Below, in pieces: positions 27,398-37,726 of a stretch of 64,000 bases of DNA. A program made the position numbers and the translations under genes. How positions within the stretch are numbered: the first letter of the stretch is position 1; the number at the start of each line of letters is the position of its first letter. The stretch is taken from assembly GCF_022669055.1 (NCBI RefSeq), contig NZ_JAJMLW010000002.1, forward strand, positions 554,101 to 618,100, given 5' to 3'. This stretch comes from Adlercreutzia faecimuris (GTDB lineage: Bacteria > Actinomycetota > Coriobacteriia > Coriobacteriales > Eggerthellaceae). The notes below the pieces were generated by a model that saw only the letters and a program-made list of their open reading frames with translations, made no database searches and was not told the DNA's origin.

Positions 27398-28327
27398 TTA
27401 CTCCCCCTTCTCTTCCTCGAGGGCGGGCGCCTGGCCGACCACGTGCTCCAGGTAGCTGGCGCAGCAGGCCTTGGCGATGGTGCGCACGCGCAGGATGTAG
27501 CCCATGCGCTCGGTGGCGGAGATGACGCCGCGCGCGTCGAGCAGGTTGAACGCGTGGCTGCACTTGAGCACGTAGTCGTAGGCCGGCAGCGGCAGGCCCG
27601 CCGCGAGCGTGCGGTTGCACTCGCGCTCGTAGCGGTCGAACTCGCCGAACAGGAAGTCGGTGTCGGCCACCTCGAAGTTGTAGGCGGAGAACTCGCGCTC
27701 GTTCTCGAGGAACACGTCGCCGTAGGTGAACACCGTGCCGTCCTCGCCGCGGCTCCACACGATGTCGTAGACGCTGTCGACGCCCTGGATGTACATGGTC
27801 AAACGCTCCAGGCCGTAGGTGATCTCGGCGGGCACGGGCCGGCACTCGAAGCCGCCCATCTGCTGGAAGTAGGTGAACTGGGTGCACTCCATGCCGTCGA
27901 TCCACACCTCCCAGCCCAGGCCCCAGGCGCCCAGCGTCGGGCTCTCCCAGTCGTCCTCGACGAAGCGCACGTCGTGCTCCTCCACCTTGATGCCGATGGC
28001 GCGCAGGCTGTCGAGGTAGAGCTCCTGCACGTCGTCGGGCGAGGGCTTCAGGATGACCTGGAACTGGTAGTAGTGCTGCAGGCGGTTGGGGTTCTCGCCG
28101 TAGCGGCCGTCGGTGGGGCGGCGGGAGGGCTGCACGTAGGCGGTGCGCCACACGCCCGGGCCGAGCGAGCGCAGCGTGGTGGCGGTGTGGAAGGTGCCGG
28201 CGCCCACCTCGTTGTCGTAGGGCTGGAGGACGACGCAGCCCTGGTCGGCCCAGTAGCGCTGCAGGTTCATGATGACGTCCTGGAACGTGGGCGGCAGCCC
28301 GGCGTCCAGCGGTTTATCGGTTGGCAT
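27398..28327 (-). CDS. glyQ: Glycyl-tRNA synthetase alpha subunit
   Basis: 309 residues. This catalytic subunit forms glycyl-adenylate in the alpha2-beta2 enzyme. Diagnostic: [62 protein letters not shown] and the class II motif [15 protein letters not shown] 28327 has GGAGAG just upstream. The 86-base gap before it holds no T-box leader. Confidence 0.97.
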   Translation of the reverse strand: MPTDKPLDAGLPPTFQDVIMNLQRYWADQGCVVLQPYDNEVGAGTFHTATTLRSLGPGVWRTAYVQPSRRPTDGRYGENPNRLQHYYQFQVILKPSPDDVQELYLDSLRAIGIKVEEHDVRFVEDDWESPTLGAWGLGWEVWIDGMECTQFTYFQQMGGFECRPVPAEITYGLERLTMYIQGVDSVYDIVWSRGEDGTVFTYGDVFLENEREFSAYNFEVADTDFLFGEFDRYERECNRTLAAGLPLPAYDYVLKCSHAFNLLDARGVISATERMGYILRVRTIAKACCASYLEHVVGQAPALEEEKGE

Positions 28328-28413
28328 GGCTCTCCTTCTCGTCTCGTCTTCCCCTCGCGGGCGGCCGCCGCCGTCCGCGCCTGATTCGCGTGGCGCCCCG
28401 CGGGCGCCGGGCC

Positions 28414-28992
28414 CTAGGCGGGCGTGAGCAGGCCGATGTTGCTGATCGGCCAGTAGATGAGCACGGCGCGGCCCGTGACGGTGTCCTCGCCGATGGGGCC
28501 GAAGTAGCGCGAGTCCTGGGAGTTGGTGCGGTTGTCCCCCATGACCCACAGCTGCCCCTCGGGCACCGTGAACGGGTAGCTGATGGCCTTCCCGTAGACC
28601 GGCGTGAGCGGGTAGGACGGCTCGCCGTCGGTGTAGGGCTCGTAGAGCGGCACGCCGTCGACGACCACCTTGCCGTCGACCAGGTCGACCGTCTGGCCGC
28701 CCGTGGCGATGACGCGCTTGATGAGGATGCGGCTGGGGATCTCCGGGTCCTGGAAGGTGACGATGTCGCCCGGCTCGGGCTCGTTGAAGTAGTAGGTGAC
28801 CTTCTCCGAGAACACCATGTCGCCGGTCATGATGGTCTCCTCCATCGAGCCGGAGGGGATCTCGTAGGCCTGGAACACGAAGGTGCGCAGCCCCCAGGAC
28901 AGCGCCACCACCAGGCCGATCATCACGAGGATGCGGACGAGCGTGCGCAGGAAGGTGGGGCCGCGGGTTTCAGCATGCTGACCAGAGTACAT
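28414..28992 (-). CDS. lepB: Signal peptidase I
   Basis: 192 residues. One N-terminal membrane helix (about 17-37) anchors the catalytic domain outside. Catalytic Ser is in [12 protein letters not shown] and Lys in [15 protein letters not shown]; the substrate box [20 protein letters not shown] is present. It removes signal peptides after Sec or Tat export. Start ATG 28992 ([11 protein letters not shown]) has AAGGGGAG upstream; in-frame sequence further 5' is not family-like. It sits between trmD and glyQ, the former a common neighbour. Confidence 0.94.
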   Translation of the reverse strand: MYSGQHAETRGPTFLRTLVRILVMIGLVVALSWGLRTFVFQAYEIPSGSMEETIMTGDMVFSEKVTYYFNEPEPGDIVTFQDPEIPSRILIKRVIATGGQTVDLVDGKVVVDGVPLYEPYTDGEPSYPLTPVYGKAISYPFTVPEGQLWVMGDNRTNSQDSRYFGPIGEDTVTGRAVLIYWPISNIGLLTPA

Positions 28993-29126
28993 GGGCGTGG
29001 CGCTCCCCTTCTTCGACGCGTGTCCGAGCTGCCGGGCGGGCTCTCGTCCCCGCGCCGGCGCCGCGCAGCCGCCGTGCGGGCGCAGCAAGCCCTCATGATA
29101 CCGCTTGGGCGGCCGCGGCCGGCGGG

Positions 29127-30017
29127 CTATCGGAGGTTCTTCAGAAATTCCCGATCATCGGGGGTGAGCTCGGCGGCTTCGATGAGGTCGGGGCGCAGCG
29201 CGGCCGTACGCGCCAGGCTCTGCTCGCGGCGCCAGCGGGCCACCGCGCCGTGGTCGCCCGAGAGCAGGACGGGCGGCACCTCCATCCCGCGGAAGGAGGC
29301 GGGGCGCGTGTACTGCGGGTGCTCGAGCAGCCCCGCGGCGAAGGACTCCTCGGCGGCGCCGTCCGGGGCGCCGAGCACGCCAGGGAGCTTGCGCACCACC
29401 GCGTCGATGACCACCATCGAGGCCAGCTCGCCGGAGGTGAGCACGTAGTCACCGAGCGATATCACGCGGTCGGCCAGGGCGTAGGCGCGCTCGTCGATGC
29501 CCTCGTAGTGGCCGCAGACGAACAGCAGCCGCTCCTCGGCCGCCAGCTCGCAGGCGAGCGCGTCGTCGAGGCGCTCGCCCTGGGGGGCCAGAAACACCAC
29601 CGTCGGCCGCGGCCCGCCCGCGTGGCGCGGCGCCGGCCCCGTGCGCGGGCACGCGGGCACCCGGGGAGCGGGGGGAGCGTCCACCAAGCGAGTTCCGCAC
29701 GAGCCGGAGGCGCCGGTGGCGCCTCCGTGCGAGCAGGACTGTCTGAGCGACTGGGCATGCCCGTGCGCGAGCCCCTCCCCGAGCTCCGCGCCGGCGATGG
29801 CCTCGACGGCCTCGAAGAGCGGCTCGACCCTCATCACCAGGCCGGCGCCGCCCCCGTAGGGGTCGTCGTCGGTGGTGCGGTGGCGGTCGTAGGTCCAGTC
29901 GCGCAGGTCGTAGGCGGTGAAGTCCAGGATCCCCTTGTCCTGGGCGCGGCGCATCATGGAGGCGCCCATGACCGAGTCGTACATGCCCGGGAAGGTGGAG
30001 AGGGTCTCGATGATCAC
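29127..30017 (-). CDS. trmD: tRNA (guanine37-N1)-methyltransferase with in-frame repeat insertion
   Basis: 296 residues against about 240 normally. It methylates G37 next to the anticodon and prevents frameshifting. SPOUT-fold trefoil-knot motifs are intact: DDDPYGGGAGLVMRVEPLFEA, VCGHYEGIDERA, ISLGDYVLTSGELA and the C-terminal helix domain. Between EAVEAI (residue 74) and PTVVFLAPQG (138) lie about 58 extra residues, of which 88-113 are encoded by a palindromic repeat and 114-137 are Pro/Ala-rich. The reading frame stays open throughout. The insertion is at a surface loop before the knot, so activity may be kept. Confidence 0.93.
   Translation of the reverse strand: MIIETLSTFPGMYDSVMGASMMRRAQDKGILDFTAYDLRDWTYDRHRTTDDDPYGGGAGLVMRVEPLFEAVEAIAGAELGEGLAHGHAQSLRQSCSHGGATGASGSCGTRLVDAPPAPRVPACPRTGPAPRHAGGPRPTVVFLAPQGERLDDALACELAAEERLLFVCGHYEGIDERAYALADRVISLGDYVLTSGELASMVVIDAVVRKLPGVLGAPDGAAEESFAAGLLEHPQYTRPASFRGMEVPPVLLSGDHGAVARWRREQSLARTAALRPDLIEAAELTPDDREFLKNLR
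29680..29757. repeat. Palindromic repeat copy inside trmD
   Basis: Perfect 9-bp stem GGAGGCGCC-GGT-GGCGCCTCC (29706-29726) with outer pairing CGCAC/GTGCG, flanked by CGAGTTCCGCA and AGGACTGTCTGAGCG. The flanks and GGT loop match the element at 25210-25277, while the stem sequence differs but is compensated, as expected for a mobile palindrome or a selected RNA hairpin. Confidence 0.8.
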
Positions 30018-30026
30018 GGGTGGCTC

Positions 30027-30551
30027 CTACAGGTCGAGCAGGCCGGCGGGCAGCGCGACGTCGATGCGGCGGGCGTCCTCGTCCACATCCGCGATAAGGT
30101 CGTCCACGAGCGGGATGAGCGCCTCGGAGCCGTCGGGGCGCGCCACCACGAGCAGCGACTGCAGCGGCATTTCGGTGATGCCGGCCACCGTGCCCACGGG
30201 CCCGGCCTTAGCGTCGACGACCTCCCAGCCCTCCCAGGCCGGCCACGCGCCCGCCGGCTCCAGGTCGGCCGGGTCGAGCTCGTCGCGGGGCACCAGCACG
30301 TGGCAGCCCACGAGGGCATGGGCCACGTCGGCGTCGGTCACCTCCTCGAAGAAGACGAGGGCCTCGTCGTCGGCGCGCATCTGGACCGAGGCCACGGTCA
30401 CGTCGCGCGGGGCGTCCAGGCGCGGCGGCACGAGGGCCGCGCGCATGCCCTCGGACAGCAAAAACGGAAGGCCCGCGGCGCTACGCGCGACGAGCCCTCC
30501 GTTCAGGTTCTTCGTGGTCGCCAGGTAGGCGACGTCTGCCCAGGCGCGCAT
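30027..30551 (-). CDS. rimM: Ribosome maturation factor RimM
   Basis: 174 residues. RimM assists 30S head assembly and binds S19. Usual two-domain layout: N-terminal barrel (LVARSAAGLPFLLSEGM) and C-terminal PRC barrel (WEVVDAKAGPVGTVAGI; EALIPLVDDLIADVDEDARRIDVALPAGLLDL, the conserved end). The match at the N-terminus is weaker than usual. Stop of khpA and the ATG are adjacent (TAGATG), and trmD follows after nine bases, as in the classical rpsP-khpA-rimM-trmD operon. Confidence 0.92.
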   Translation of the reverse strand: MRAWADVAYLATTKNLNGGLVARSAAGLPFLLSEGMRAALVPPRLDAPRDVTVASVQMRADDEALVFFEEVTDADVAHALVGCHVLVPRDELDPADLEPAGAWPAWEGWEVVDAKAGPVGTVAGITEMPLQSLLVVARPDGSEALIPLVDDLIADVDEDARRIDVALPAGLLDL

Positions 30552-30806
30552 CTAGTCGATGAGCTCCACCTCGACGGGCGTGCCCGTGCGGGACGCGGCG
30601 GCGCGGGCGAGGGTGCGGATGGCCTTGATGACGCGGCCCTGGCGGCCGATGACCTTGCCGGCGTCGGCCTCGTTGACGCGGACCTCCACCATCACGGCCT
30701 CGTCCTCGGTCTCGTACGAGGTGATCTCCAGGTCGTCCGGGAACTCGACGAGCGGGGCCACGACGGCCTCGACCAGGCCGGCGAGGTCTTCCGTAAGCTC
30801 GGACAT
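30552..30806 (-). CDS. khpA: KH-domain RNA-binding protein KhpA
   Basis: 84 residues, one KH domain with the RNA-binding loop GKVIGRQGRVIKAIRTL. KhpA (YlqC) pairs with KhpB in Gram-positive bacteria and affects cell length and RNA metabolism. It lies six bases after rpsP. Confidence 0.95.
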   Translation of the reverse strand: MSELTEDLAGLVEAVVAPLVEFPDDLEITSYETEDEAVMVEVRVNEADAGKVIGRQGRVIKAIRTLARAAASRTGTPVEVELID

Positions 30807-30812
30807 GGCGGG

Positions 30813-31058
30813 TTACGCCTCTTCCTTGGCCGTCTTCAGCAGGCGGGCGACGGTGTCGGTGGGCTGGGCGCCGTTGGCGATCCACTTGTCCACCTTCTCC
30901 ATGTCGAACTTCACCAGGTGCGGGTGCACGCAGGGGTTGTAGCGGCCGACCTCCTCGATGAAGCGGCCGTCGCGCGGGGCGCGGGAGTCGGCGACGACGA
31001 TGCGGTAGTACGGGCGCTTCTTGGCGCCATGGCGAGCGAGGCGAATCTTAACAGCCAT
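30813..31058 (-). CDS. rpsP: 30S ribosomal protein S16
   Basis: 81 residues, starts [26 protein letters not shown], the family signature, followed by [13 protein letters not shown]. First gene of the rpsP-khpA-rimM-trmD operon with its own promoter. Confidence 0.98.
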   Translation of the reverse strand: MAVKIRLARHGAKKRPYYRIVVADSRAPRDGRFIEEVGRYNPCVHPHLVKFDMEKVDKWIANGAQPTDTVARLLKTAKEEA

Positions 31059-31140
31059 GAAGTTGTGCTCCTTCTAGTTTCCTTCGACTTGGGTCATGCG
31101 TACGCCGCCCCGAGCGGCGCAGCGAAAACAGCAGTTGCTT

Positions 31141-31169
31141 ATGATACGGCTAACGGGCGCCTTTTGCAA
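31141..31169 (-). promoter_or_regulatory. Promoter of rpsP operon
   Basis: Minus strand TTGCAA - 17 bases - TATCAT, about 85 bases before the rpsP start and downstream of the ABC permease stop. It makes the ribosomal operon independent of the ABC genes upstream. Confidence 0.65.
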
Positions 31170-31200
31170 GCGCGCGCCGCCCGCCGGCCGCGCCCGGCGC

Positions 31201-32049
31201 CTAGGCCAGGTTCACCTTGCGGCGCAGCACCCACAGGCAGATGAGCCAGCACGCCCCGCAGGCGACGAGCTGCAGGCCCGTCCCGATGACCGAGGTGATC
31301 GCCAGGTAGGCCTCCAGATCTCCCAGGCCGTCCGACGCGAGGACGCCCATCACACTCACGGCCCCGGCCAGAAGGCCGTAGCCCCACGACAGCGCCACGT
31401 AGAGCCCGATGCCCGCGGCCACCTTGTGGCGGGAGGCGAGCGCCGCGCCCAGCGAGAAGGCGGCGTAGGCCATGAGCAGGCCGAAGGCCATCTGCACGAG
31501 GGTCTGGACGAAGGTGCCGGCCACCTCGAGGGCGCCGGGGGTGCCGTAGAGGCCCGCCATGCCGTGGCCGGACGAGGCGCTCATCACCCAGTACGGGATG
31601 GATCCGGCGATATCGAGCGAGCCCGACAGCGGGTCGGCCGATAGCACGATGAGCATCATCCCCGCGAACACCACCACCAAATCGACCGCCATCCAGATGA
31701 GGCCGGCCAGCACCTTCGACCCCAGCTGCTGGGACGGGTCGGCCGGCAGGGTGAGCGTCAGGTAGCCCTCGTCGGTGAACAGGTTCCCGTAGAAGCGCCA
31801 CAGGACGGTGACGAAGGTGGCCGCCGCCACGCAGGCCAGCGCCAGCACGGCCATGACCAGCACGAGGGCCGCGAGCCCCGTGAGGACGTCCGCGAGCGAC
31901 GACGACGAGGCGCCCGGCATCTCGCTCGCCGTGTAGCCGGTGAGCCCCGCCCCGCAGCCCACCGCGATGACGGCGAGCGCCGCCAGGTGGACGGGGATGA
32001 GGATGCGGTTGAGCGCCTTCAGGTCGTACTTGAGCAGCTTCCCTAGCAT
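31201..32049 (-). CDS. ABC-2 type permease subunit
   Basis: 282 residues with six or seven membrane helices and no recognised substrate site. Begins MLGKLLKYDLKALNRILIPVH, as in ABC-2 permeases that work with a separate ATPase (YtrB/BcrA type). ATG overlaps the ATPase stop by seven bases, so both are made together. Exported substrate unknown; an antibiotic or lipid role is only analogy. Confidence 0.8.
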   Translation of the reverse strand: MLGKLLKYDLKALNRILIPVHLAALAVIAVGCGAGLTGYTASEMPGASSSSLADVLTGLAALVLVMAVLALACVAAATFVTVLWRFYGNLFTDEGYLTLTLPADPSQQLGSKVLAGLIWMAVDLVVVFAGMMLIVLSADPLSGSLDIAGSIPYWVMSASSGHGMAGLYGTPGALEVAGTFVQTLVQMAFGLLMAYAAFSLGAALASRHKVAAGIGLYVALSWGYGLLAGAVSVMGVLASDGLGDLEAYLAITSVIGTGLQLVACGACWLICLWVLRRKVNLA

Positions 32050-32975
32050 CGAAACGCCCTCCTGAAGTAGTCGTCGAGGCTCGCGTAGCCCTGCTCGCGC
32101 ACGAAGGCGACGGGGGCGTGGACCACCATGGTGCCGTACTGGAGGAAGATGAAGTCGTCGAGGACGGCCTCCACGTCGGCGATGAGGTGGGTCGAGATGA
32201 GGATGGTGGAGTCGCGGTGGTACTGGGCGATGATGGTGTCCAGAATGTAGTCGCGCGTGGCCGGGTCGACGCCGCCGATGGGCTCGTCGAGCAGGTAGAG
32301 GGCCGCGTGGCGCGCCATGACCAGCACGAGCTGCACCTTCTCCTTGGTGCCCTTCGACAGCGTCCCCATGGGAGAGTCGGCCGGCACGCCGAGCCGCGCG
32401 AGCATGTCTTGGGCGAGCGGCTGGTCGAAGTCGGCGTAGAAGTCGGCGAAGAAGGCCACGCAGTCGCGCACCCTCATCGACGGGGCGAAGTAGGGGCGCT
32501 CGGGCAGGTAGGACAGGAGCGCCTTGGCGCGGGTGCCCGGCTCGAGGCCGGCGACGCGCACGGCGCCGGAGGTGGGCGTGAGCAGGCCCGCGGCCAGCTT
32601 GATGAGCGTCGTCTTGCCCGAGCCGTTGGGGCCGAGCAGGCCCACCACGCGGCCGGCGGGCACCGAGAAGGTGACGTCGGCCAGGGCCGCGCGCGCCCCG
32701 AAGGACTTGGTCAGGTGCTCGCAGGCCAGCACCGGCGCGAAGCCGGGCGCCGGGTAGGGCGCGGCCGGGGGTGGCGCGGCGACCCGCGGCGGCTGCCAGG
32801 CGGGCTGCGGCTGGGCGTAGGCGCCGGCCGGGGCGCCCCAGGCGGGCGGCGCGGCAGCGGGCGCCGGGGCGCCGTAGGGCGGCGCCGGCTGGGCGGCCGC
32901 GACCGGGGCCGCCGGCTGGGCGGCGGGCGGCGCGGCGGCCGGGGCCTGGGATGGGATGTCGTAGGGCTGGTCCAT
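32043..32975 (-). CDS. ABC transporter ATPase with Pro/Ala-rich N-terminal extension
   Basis: 310 residues. Residues 1-80 are a Pro/Ala/Gln-rich disordered leader unusual for this family. Then comes a BcrA/YtrB-like ABC domain: Walker A LLGPNGSGKTTLIKLAAGLL, signature LSKGTKEKVQLVLVMAR (S-K-G-T instead of S-G-G-Q), Walker B LYLLDEPIGGVDPATRD, switch STHLI. It pairs with the permease encoded next. The gene starts directly at the ffh stop codon (one-base spacing), so it is probably cotranscribed with ffh. Confidence 0.88.
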   Translation of the reverse strand: MDQPYDIPSQAPAAAPPAAQPAAPVAAAQPAPPYGAPAPAAAPPAWGAPAGAYAQPQPAWQPPRVAAPPPAAPYPAPGFAPVLACEHLTKSFGARAALADVTFSVPAGRVVGLLGPNGSGKTTLIKLAAGLLTPTSGAVRVAGLEPGTRAKALLSYLPERPYFAPSMRVRDCVAFFADFYADFDQPLAQDMLARLGVPADSPMGTLSKGTKEKVQLVLVMARHAALYLLDEPIGGVDPATRDYILDTIIAQYHRDSTILISTHLIADVEAVLDDFIFLQYGTMVVHAPVAFVREQGYASLDDYFRRAFRC

Positions 32976-32976
32976 G

Positions 32977-34383
32977 CTACTCCCCCATCATGTCCTGGAT
33001 CTTCTTGAGGTCGGACAGGGACATGCCGCCCATGCCGGGCAGCCCCCGGCGGCGGCGCGCCTTGCCCCTCTTCCCCTTCTTGCCGGCCTGCTGCTCGATG
33101 CCGGCGGTCATCTTCCGCATCATCTTCTTCGTCTCGTTGAACTTCTTGATGAGCTGGTTCACCTCGGTGACGGTGACGCCGGCACCGGCGGCGATGCGGG
33201 CGCGGCGGCTTCCGTTGAGCACCTCGGGGCGGGCGCGCTCCTCCTTGGTCATCGAGTTGATGATGACCTCCATGGCGTCAAGCGCCCCCTCGTCGACCTG
33301 GCCCGAGCCGAGCGCCTTGTCGCCGCCGGGCAGCGCGCTCACGAGCTTGGACACGCCGCCCATCTTGCGGATCTGGCGGTTCATGGTGACGAAGTCGTCG
33401 AGGGTGAGGTTGCCCTTGGCCATGCGCTCGGCCTCGACGGCCTCCTCCTCGGCCTGCTGGACGCGCACGGCGCTCTCGATGAGGGAGACCACGTCCCCCA
33501 TCCCCAGGATGCGCTTGGCCATGCGGTCGGGGTGGAACTCCTCCAGGCTGTCGGGCTTCTCGCCCGAGGAGATGAACTTGATGGGCTTGCCGGTGACCTC
33601 GCGGATGGACAGCGCGCCGCCGCCGCGGGCGTCGCCGTCCATCTTGGACATGATGACGCCGTCGAAGTCGACCTCGGCGGCGAAGGCCTCCACCACGTTC
33701 ACCACGTCCTGGCCGGTCATGGCGTCGACCACCATGAGGATCTGGTCGGGCCTCACCGCGTCGCGGATGGCGCGGGCCTCGGCCATCATGTCGTCGTCGA
33801 CGTGGAGGCGGCCCGCCGTGTCGATGATGACCACGTCGCGCAGGCTGTCGATGGCGTCCTGGACGCCCTCGCGCGCGATGGCCACCGGGTCGCGGCCGTC
33901 GCCGCGGTAGACCCGCGCGCCGATCTCGTCGCCGAGCGTCTGGAGCTGGTCGGCCGCGGCGGGGCGGTACACGTCGCAAGCCACGAGCAGCGGCGCGTGG
34001 CTCTCCTGCATGAGGCGGTAGGCCAGCTTGGCGGCGGCCGTCGTCTTGCCCGAGCCCTGCAGGCCCACGAGCATGATGACGTTGGGGATGCGGCTGCCGA
34101 GCACGAGCTTGGAGTCGGTGCGGCCGAGGAGCTCGGTGAGCTCGTCGAGCACGATCTTGATGACGTTCTGGGCCGGCGTGAGCGAGTCGAGCACGTCGGC
34201 GGTCAGGCAGCGCTCCTTGGTGCGCTTGACGAAGGCCTTGACCACCTTGAAGTTGACGTCGGCCTCCAGAAGCGCCAGGCGGATCTCGCGCATGGCGTCG
34301 TTGATGTCGTCCTCGGTCAGGCGTCCCTTGGACCGGAGTCCGGAGAAAATGCCCTGGAGGCGTTCGGAGAGGTTCTCGAGCAT
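32977..34383 (-). CDS. ffh: Signal recognition particle GTPase Ffh
   Basis: 468 residues. NG domain: MLVGLQGSGKTTAAAKLAYRL (G1), DTAGRLHVDDDMM (G3), SKMDGDARGGGALSI (G4). The M domain with Met-rich helices binds signal sequences and 4.5S RNA; it ends in a Lys/Arg tract and PGMGGMSLSDLKKIQDMMGE. It delivers nascent membrane proteins to FtsY, which is encoded nearby. An SRP RNA gene was not found in this window. Confidence 0.97.
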   Translation of the reverse strand: MLENLSERLQGIFSGLRSKGRLTEDDINDAMREIRLALLEADVNFKVVKAFVKRTKERCLTADVLDSLTPAQNVIKIVLDELTELLGRTDSKLVLGSRIPNVIMLVGLQGSGKTTAAAKLAYRLMQESHAPLLVACDVYRPAAADQLQTLGDEIGARVYRGDGRDPVAIAREGVQDAIDSLRDVVIIDTAGRLHVDDDMMAEARAIRDAVRPDQILMVVDAMTGQDVVNVVEAFAAEVDFDGVIMSKMDGDARGGGALSIREVTGKPIKFISSGEKPDSLEEFHPDRMAKRILGMGDVVSLIESAVRVQQAEEEAVEAERMAKGNLTLDDFVTMNRQIRKMGGVSKLVSALPGGDKALGSGQVDEGALDAMEVIINSMTKEERARPEVLNGSRRARIAAGAGVTVTEVNQLIKKFNETKKMMRKMTAGIEQQAGKKGKRGKARRRRGLPGMGGMSLSDLKKIQDMMGE

Positions 34384-34451
34384 GGTCGCTCCCGTCGGGT
34401 TATCGGTGGCACGGGGCGCGCCGGGGCCGGGCCGCGGGCGCGCGTCCCCCG

Positions 34452-34460
34452 ATTATACCA
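34452..34460 (-). promoter_or_regulatory. Extended -10 promoter of ffh
   Basis: Minus strand TGGTATAAT, extended and consensus -10, about 70 bases before the ffh ATG. No clear -35. Confidence 0.6.
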
Positions 34461-34544
34461 GCGGCCCCGCCCCGCCCGGAAATCTCGACGCCGCCCCCAC
34501 ACCCCGCCACGCAGGCGGGGCCGGGCGGGCGGCGGGCCGCCGCG

Positions 34545-35654
34545 TCAGAGCAGCCGACGGCGCAGGTAGTCGCGGAAGCGCGGGATGCCGATGGACACCA
34601 TGCCGTGCCCGTGATCCTCCAAGACCCCCTGGGCCATCAGGCGGCGCTTGTACTGGGACACGTAGTTCCCCTTCTTCCCCAGGCGGCGGCCGATGTCCAC
34701 CGTGCTGCTCTCCCCGCCCTCGTCCTCGAGCATCGCCGCGAGGAACCTCAGGTCCCCGCGCGACAGCTCGCGGAAGGTGGTCTCGAGGATCTTCCGCTCG
34801 ATATCGTGCTCCGCGTACCCGATGCCCCGGAGCACGTCTTCCACGGATATCTCCCGGTCGTCGGGGGACACGTCCCACATCCGATAGCCCACCAGCTGCA
34901 TCATGTAGGGAAAGCCCTCGATGGCGCGCACCGCCTCATCGAGGGCGGCGGAGCCGATGGAGCGGCCTCCCGCCTCGACGGTCTTTCTCAGGGCGTCGAG
35001 CACGGCGTAGTCGTCGACGCGACCCAGGTAATGGTAGCTGGAGCGGCGCAAGAACGAGACCGAGTCATCCCTGAGCAGGGCAGACACCTTGGAGGGGAGG
35101 CCCGCCATGAGGAGGGCGACCTTCCTTCCCTCCCGCACGAAATGCTGGTAGACCGAGGCGAGCTGCACCATCTCCTCGAGGTCCACCCGGACCTCGTCCA
35201 CCACGATGACGAGGCCCACGTCGTGCTCGGCCAGCATGTCGAGGATGACGCCCATACGCGTGCGCCAGTTGCCCGCCGGGGCTTCGCGGGTATCCCACTC
35301 GATGCCGAGGAGCTGCCCCACGCTGATACCTCGCAGGCGCATCCTGTCCGGCGTCTCCACGAACTCGCCCGCCGCGACGAGCGCCCGCTCCTCGATGTCC
35401 TCGAGCATGCCCGGCACCGCCGACACGCTCGCCGTCACCCAGCCCCGCGACAAGGCCTCCTCGGCCAGATAGGTAAGAAGCGCCGTCTTGCCGGCGCCGC
35501 GGGCGCCCACCAGCAGCGAGACGAGGTTCGGGTCGCCCATGCCCCGGTCGAAGGCGCGCACCACCTCGCCGATGACCTCAGAGCGGCCCGCCATGAAGGG
35601 AGGGATCTGCCCGAACGTCGGCGTGAAGGGATTGGGGACGCAGCCTGCCTCCAT
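34545..35654 (-). CDS. AAA+ ATPase with C-terminal winged helix (Orc1/Cdc6-like architecture)
   Basis: 369 residues. Starts NPFTPTFGQIPPFMAGR, then Walker A LLVGARGAGKTALLTYLAEE (about 47-65), Walker B LVIVVDEV (about 147), a sensor region, and a C-terminal winged-helix domain (about 290-369: VDIGRRLGKKGNYVSQYKRRLMAQGVLEDHGHGMVSIGIPRFRDYLRRRL). It resembles archaeal-type or STAND-like ATPases found as accessory genes. Function unknown; a DNA-binding switch is plausible. It interrupts the usual ftsY-ffh neighbourhood. Start ATG has AAAGGAG upstream, inside tandem repeats. Confidence 0.82.
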   Translation of the reverse strand: MEAGCVPNPFTPTFGQIPPFMAGRSEVIGEVVRAFDRGMGDPNLVSLLVGARGAGKTALLTYLAEEALSRGWVTASVSAVPGMLEDIEERALVAAGEFVETPDRMRLRGISVGQLLGIEWDTREAPAGNWRTRMGVILDMLAEHDVGLVIVVDEVRVDLEEMVQLASVYQHFVREGRKVALLMAGLPSKVSALLRDDSVSFLRRSSYHYLGRVDDYAVLDALRKTVEAGGRSIGSAALDEAVRAIEGFPYMMQLVGYRMWDVSPDDREISVEDVLRGIGYAEHDIERKILETTFRELSRGDLRFLAAMLEDEGGESSTVDIGRRLGKKGNYVSQYKRRLMAQGVLEDHGHGMVSIGIPRFRDYLRRRLL

Positions 35655-35661
35655 GGCTTCT

Positions 35662-35699
35662 CCTTTGCTTCTTTTGCTCGCCTTTGCTTCTTTTGCTCA
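35662..35699. repeat. Two 19-bp tandem repeats upstream of the AAA ATPase gene
   Basis: Minus strand GAGCAAAAGAAGCAAAGG occurs twice in direct tandem (period 19, 18 of 19 bases identical), preceded by further GCAAAA motifs to 35720. The second copy supplies the Shine-Dalgarno AAAGGAG. A/T-rich repeats in such GC-rich DNA suggest an operator, perhaps for the gene product itself. Confidence 0.7.
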
Positions 35700-35776
35700 G
35701 TTTTGCATTTTTTGCCTGAGAACGCAATGAGGCGAGGAGGCCGCCTTGGGCACAGCCGGGCCGGGCGGGCGGCGGG

Positions 35777-36295
35777 CTAGTCGGCGGGGTGGTAGAAGAG
35801 GTGGATGTCCTCGTAGGCGCCGTCGGGGTTGAGGAAGCCGCCGGGGACGGTGCCGACGCGGGCGAAGCCGAGCGACTCGTAGAGGGCGATGGCGCCGGCA
35901 TTCGAGGCCACCACGGCGTTGAACTGCAGGCCGCGGAAGCCGCAGGGGGCGAGGGCCGCGAGCGAGTCGGCCACCAGCGCGCGCCCGATGCCGCGCCCAC
36001 GCGCGGAGGCGGCCACCGCGTAGCTCGCGTTGGCGACGTGCGCGCAGCGGCCCACGTTGTTGGGGTGCAGGACGTACAGGCCGAGTACCTCGCCGGACGC
36101 GCCGGCGGCCACGGCCGCGCGCGTCTGGGCGCCGAAGAAGGCGGCGGCCGCGTCGGCGCCGGGTAGCTCGTCCGTCTGCGGGAAGGCGCGGCCCTCGCGG
36201 ACGACCTCGTTCCAGATGGCCGTCATCGCATCCAGGTCGGCTGGCTCCCAGGGGCGCACCGCGACGGCGGGCGCGGCCCCCTCGCGCGCGTCCAC
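35777..36295 (-). CDS. GNAT-family N-acetyltransferase
   Basis: 172 residues. The acetyl-CoA loop is in SARGRGIGRALVADSLAALA and the C-terminal block NAGAIALYESLGFARVGTVPGGFLNPDGAYEDIHLFYH. The substrate may be an amine, an antibiotic or a protein N-terminus; undetermined. GTG 36295 begins one base after the ftsY stop, so coupled translation is likely; the alternative start is the GTG before RPWEPADLDAM. Confidence 0.85.
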   Translation of the reverse strand: MDAREGAAPAVAVRPWEPADLDAMTAIWNEVVREGRAFPQTDELPGADAAAAFFGAQTRAAVAAGASGEVLGLYVLHPNNVGRCAHVANASYAVAASARGRGIGRALVADSLAALAPCGFRGLQFNAVVASNAGAIALYESLGFARVGTVPGGFLNPDGAYEDIHLFYHPAD

Positions 36296-36296
36296 C

Positions 36297-37682
<1,386 letters not shown>

Positions 37683-37726
37683 GGCGTCTCCTTCCTCCCC
37701 GCGCCCGGTCGCCCGGGTGCGGCGCG

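Noticed and set aside
28328..28413. T-box leader upstream of glyQ
   Set aside because: Only 86 bases separate lepB and glyQ and no T-box or specifier loop sequence is present.
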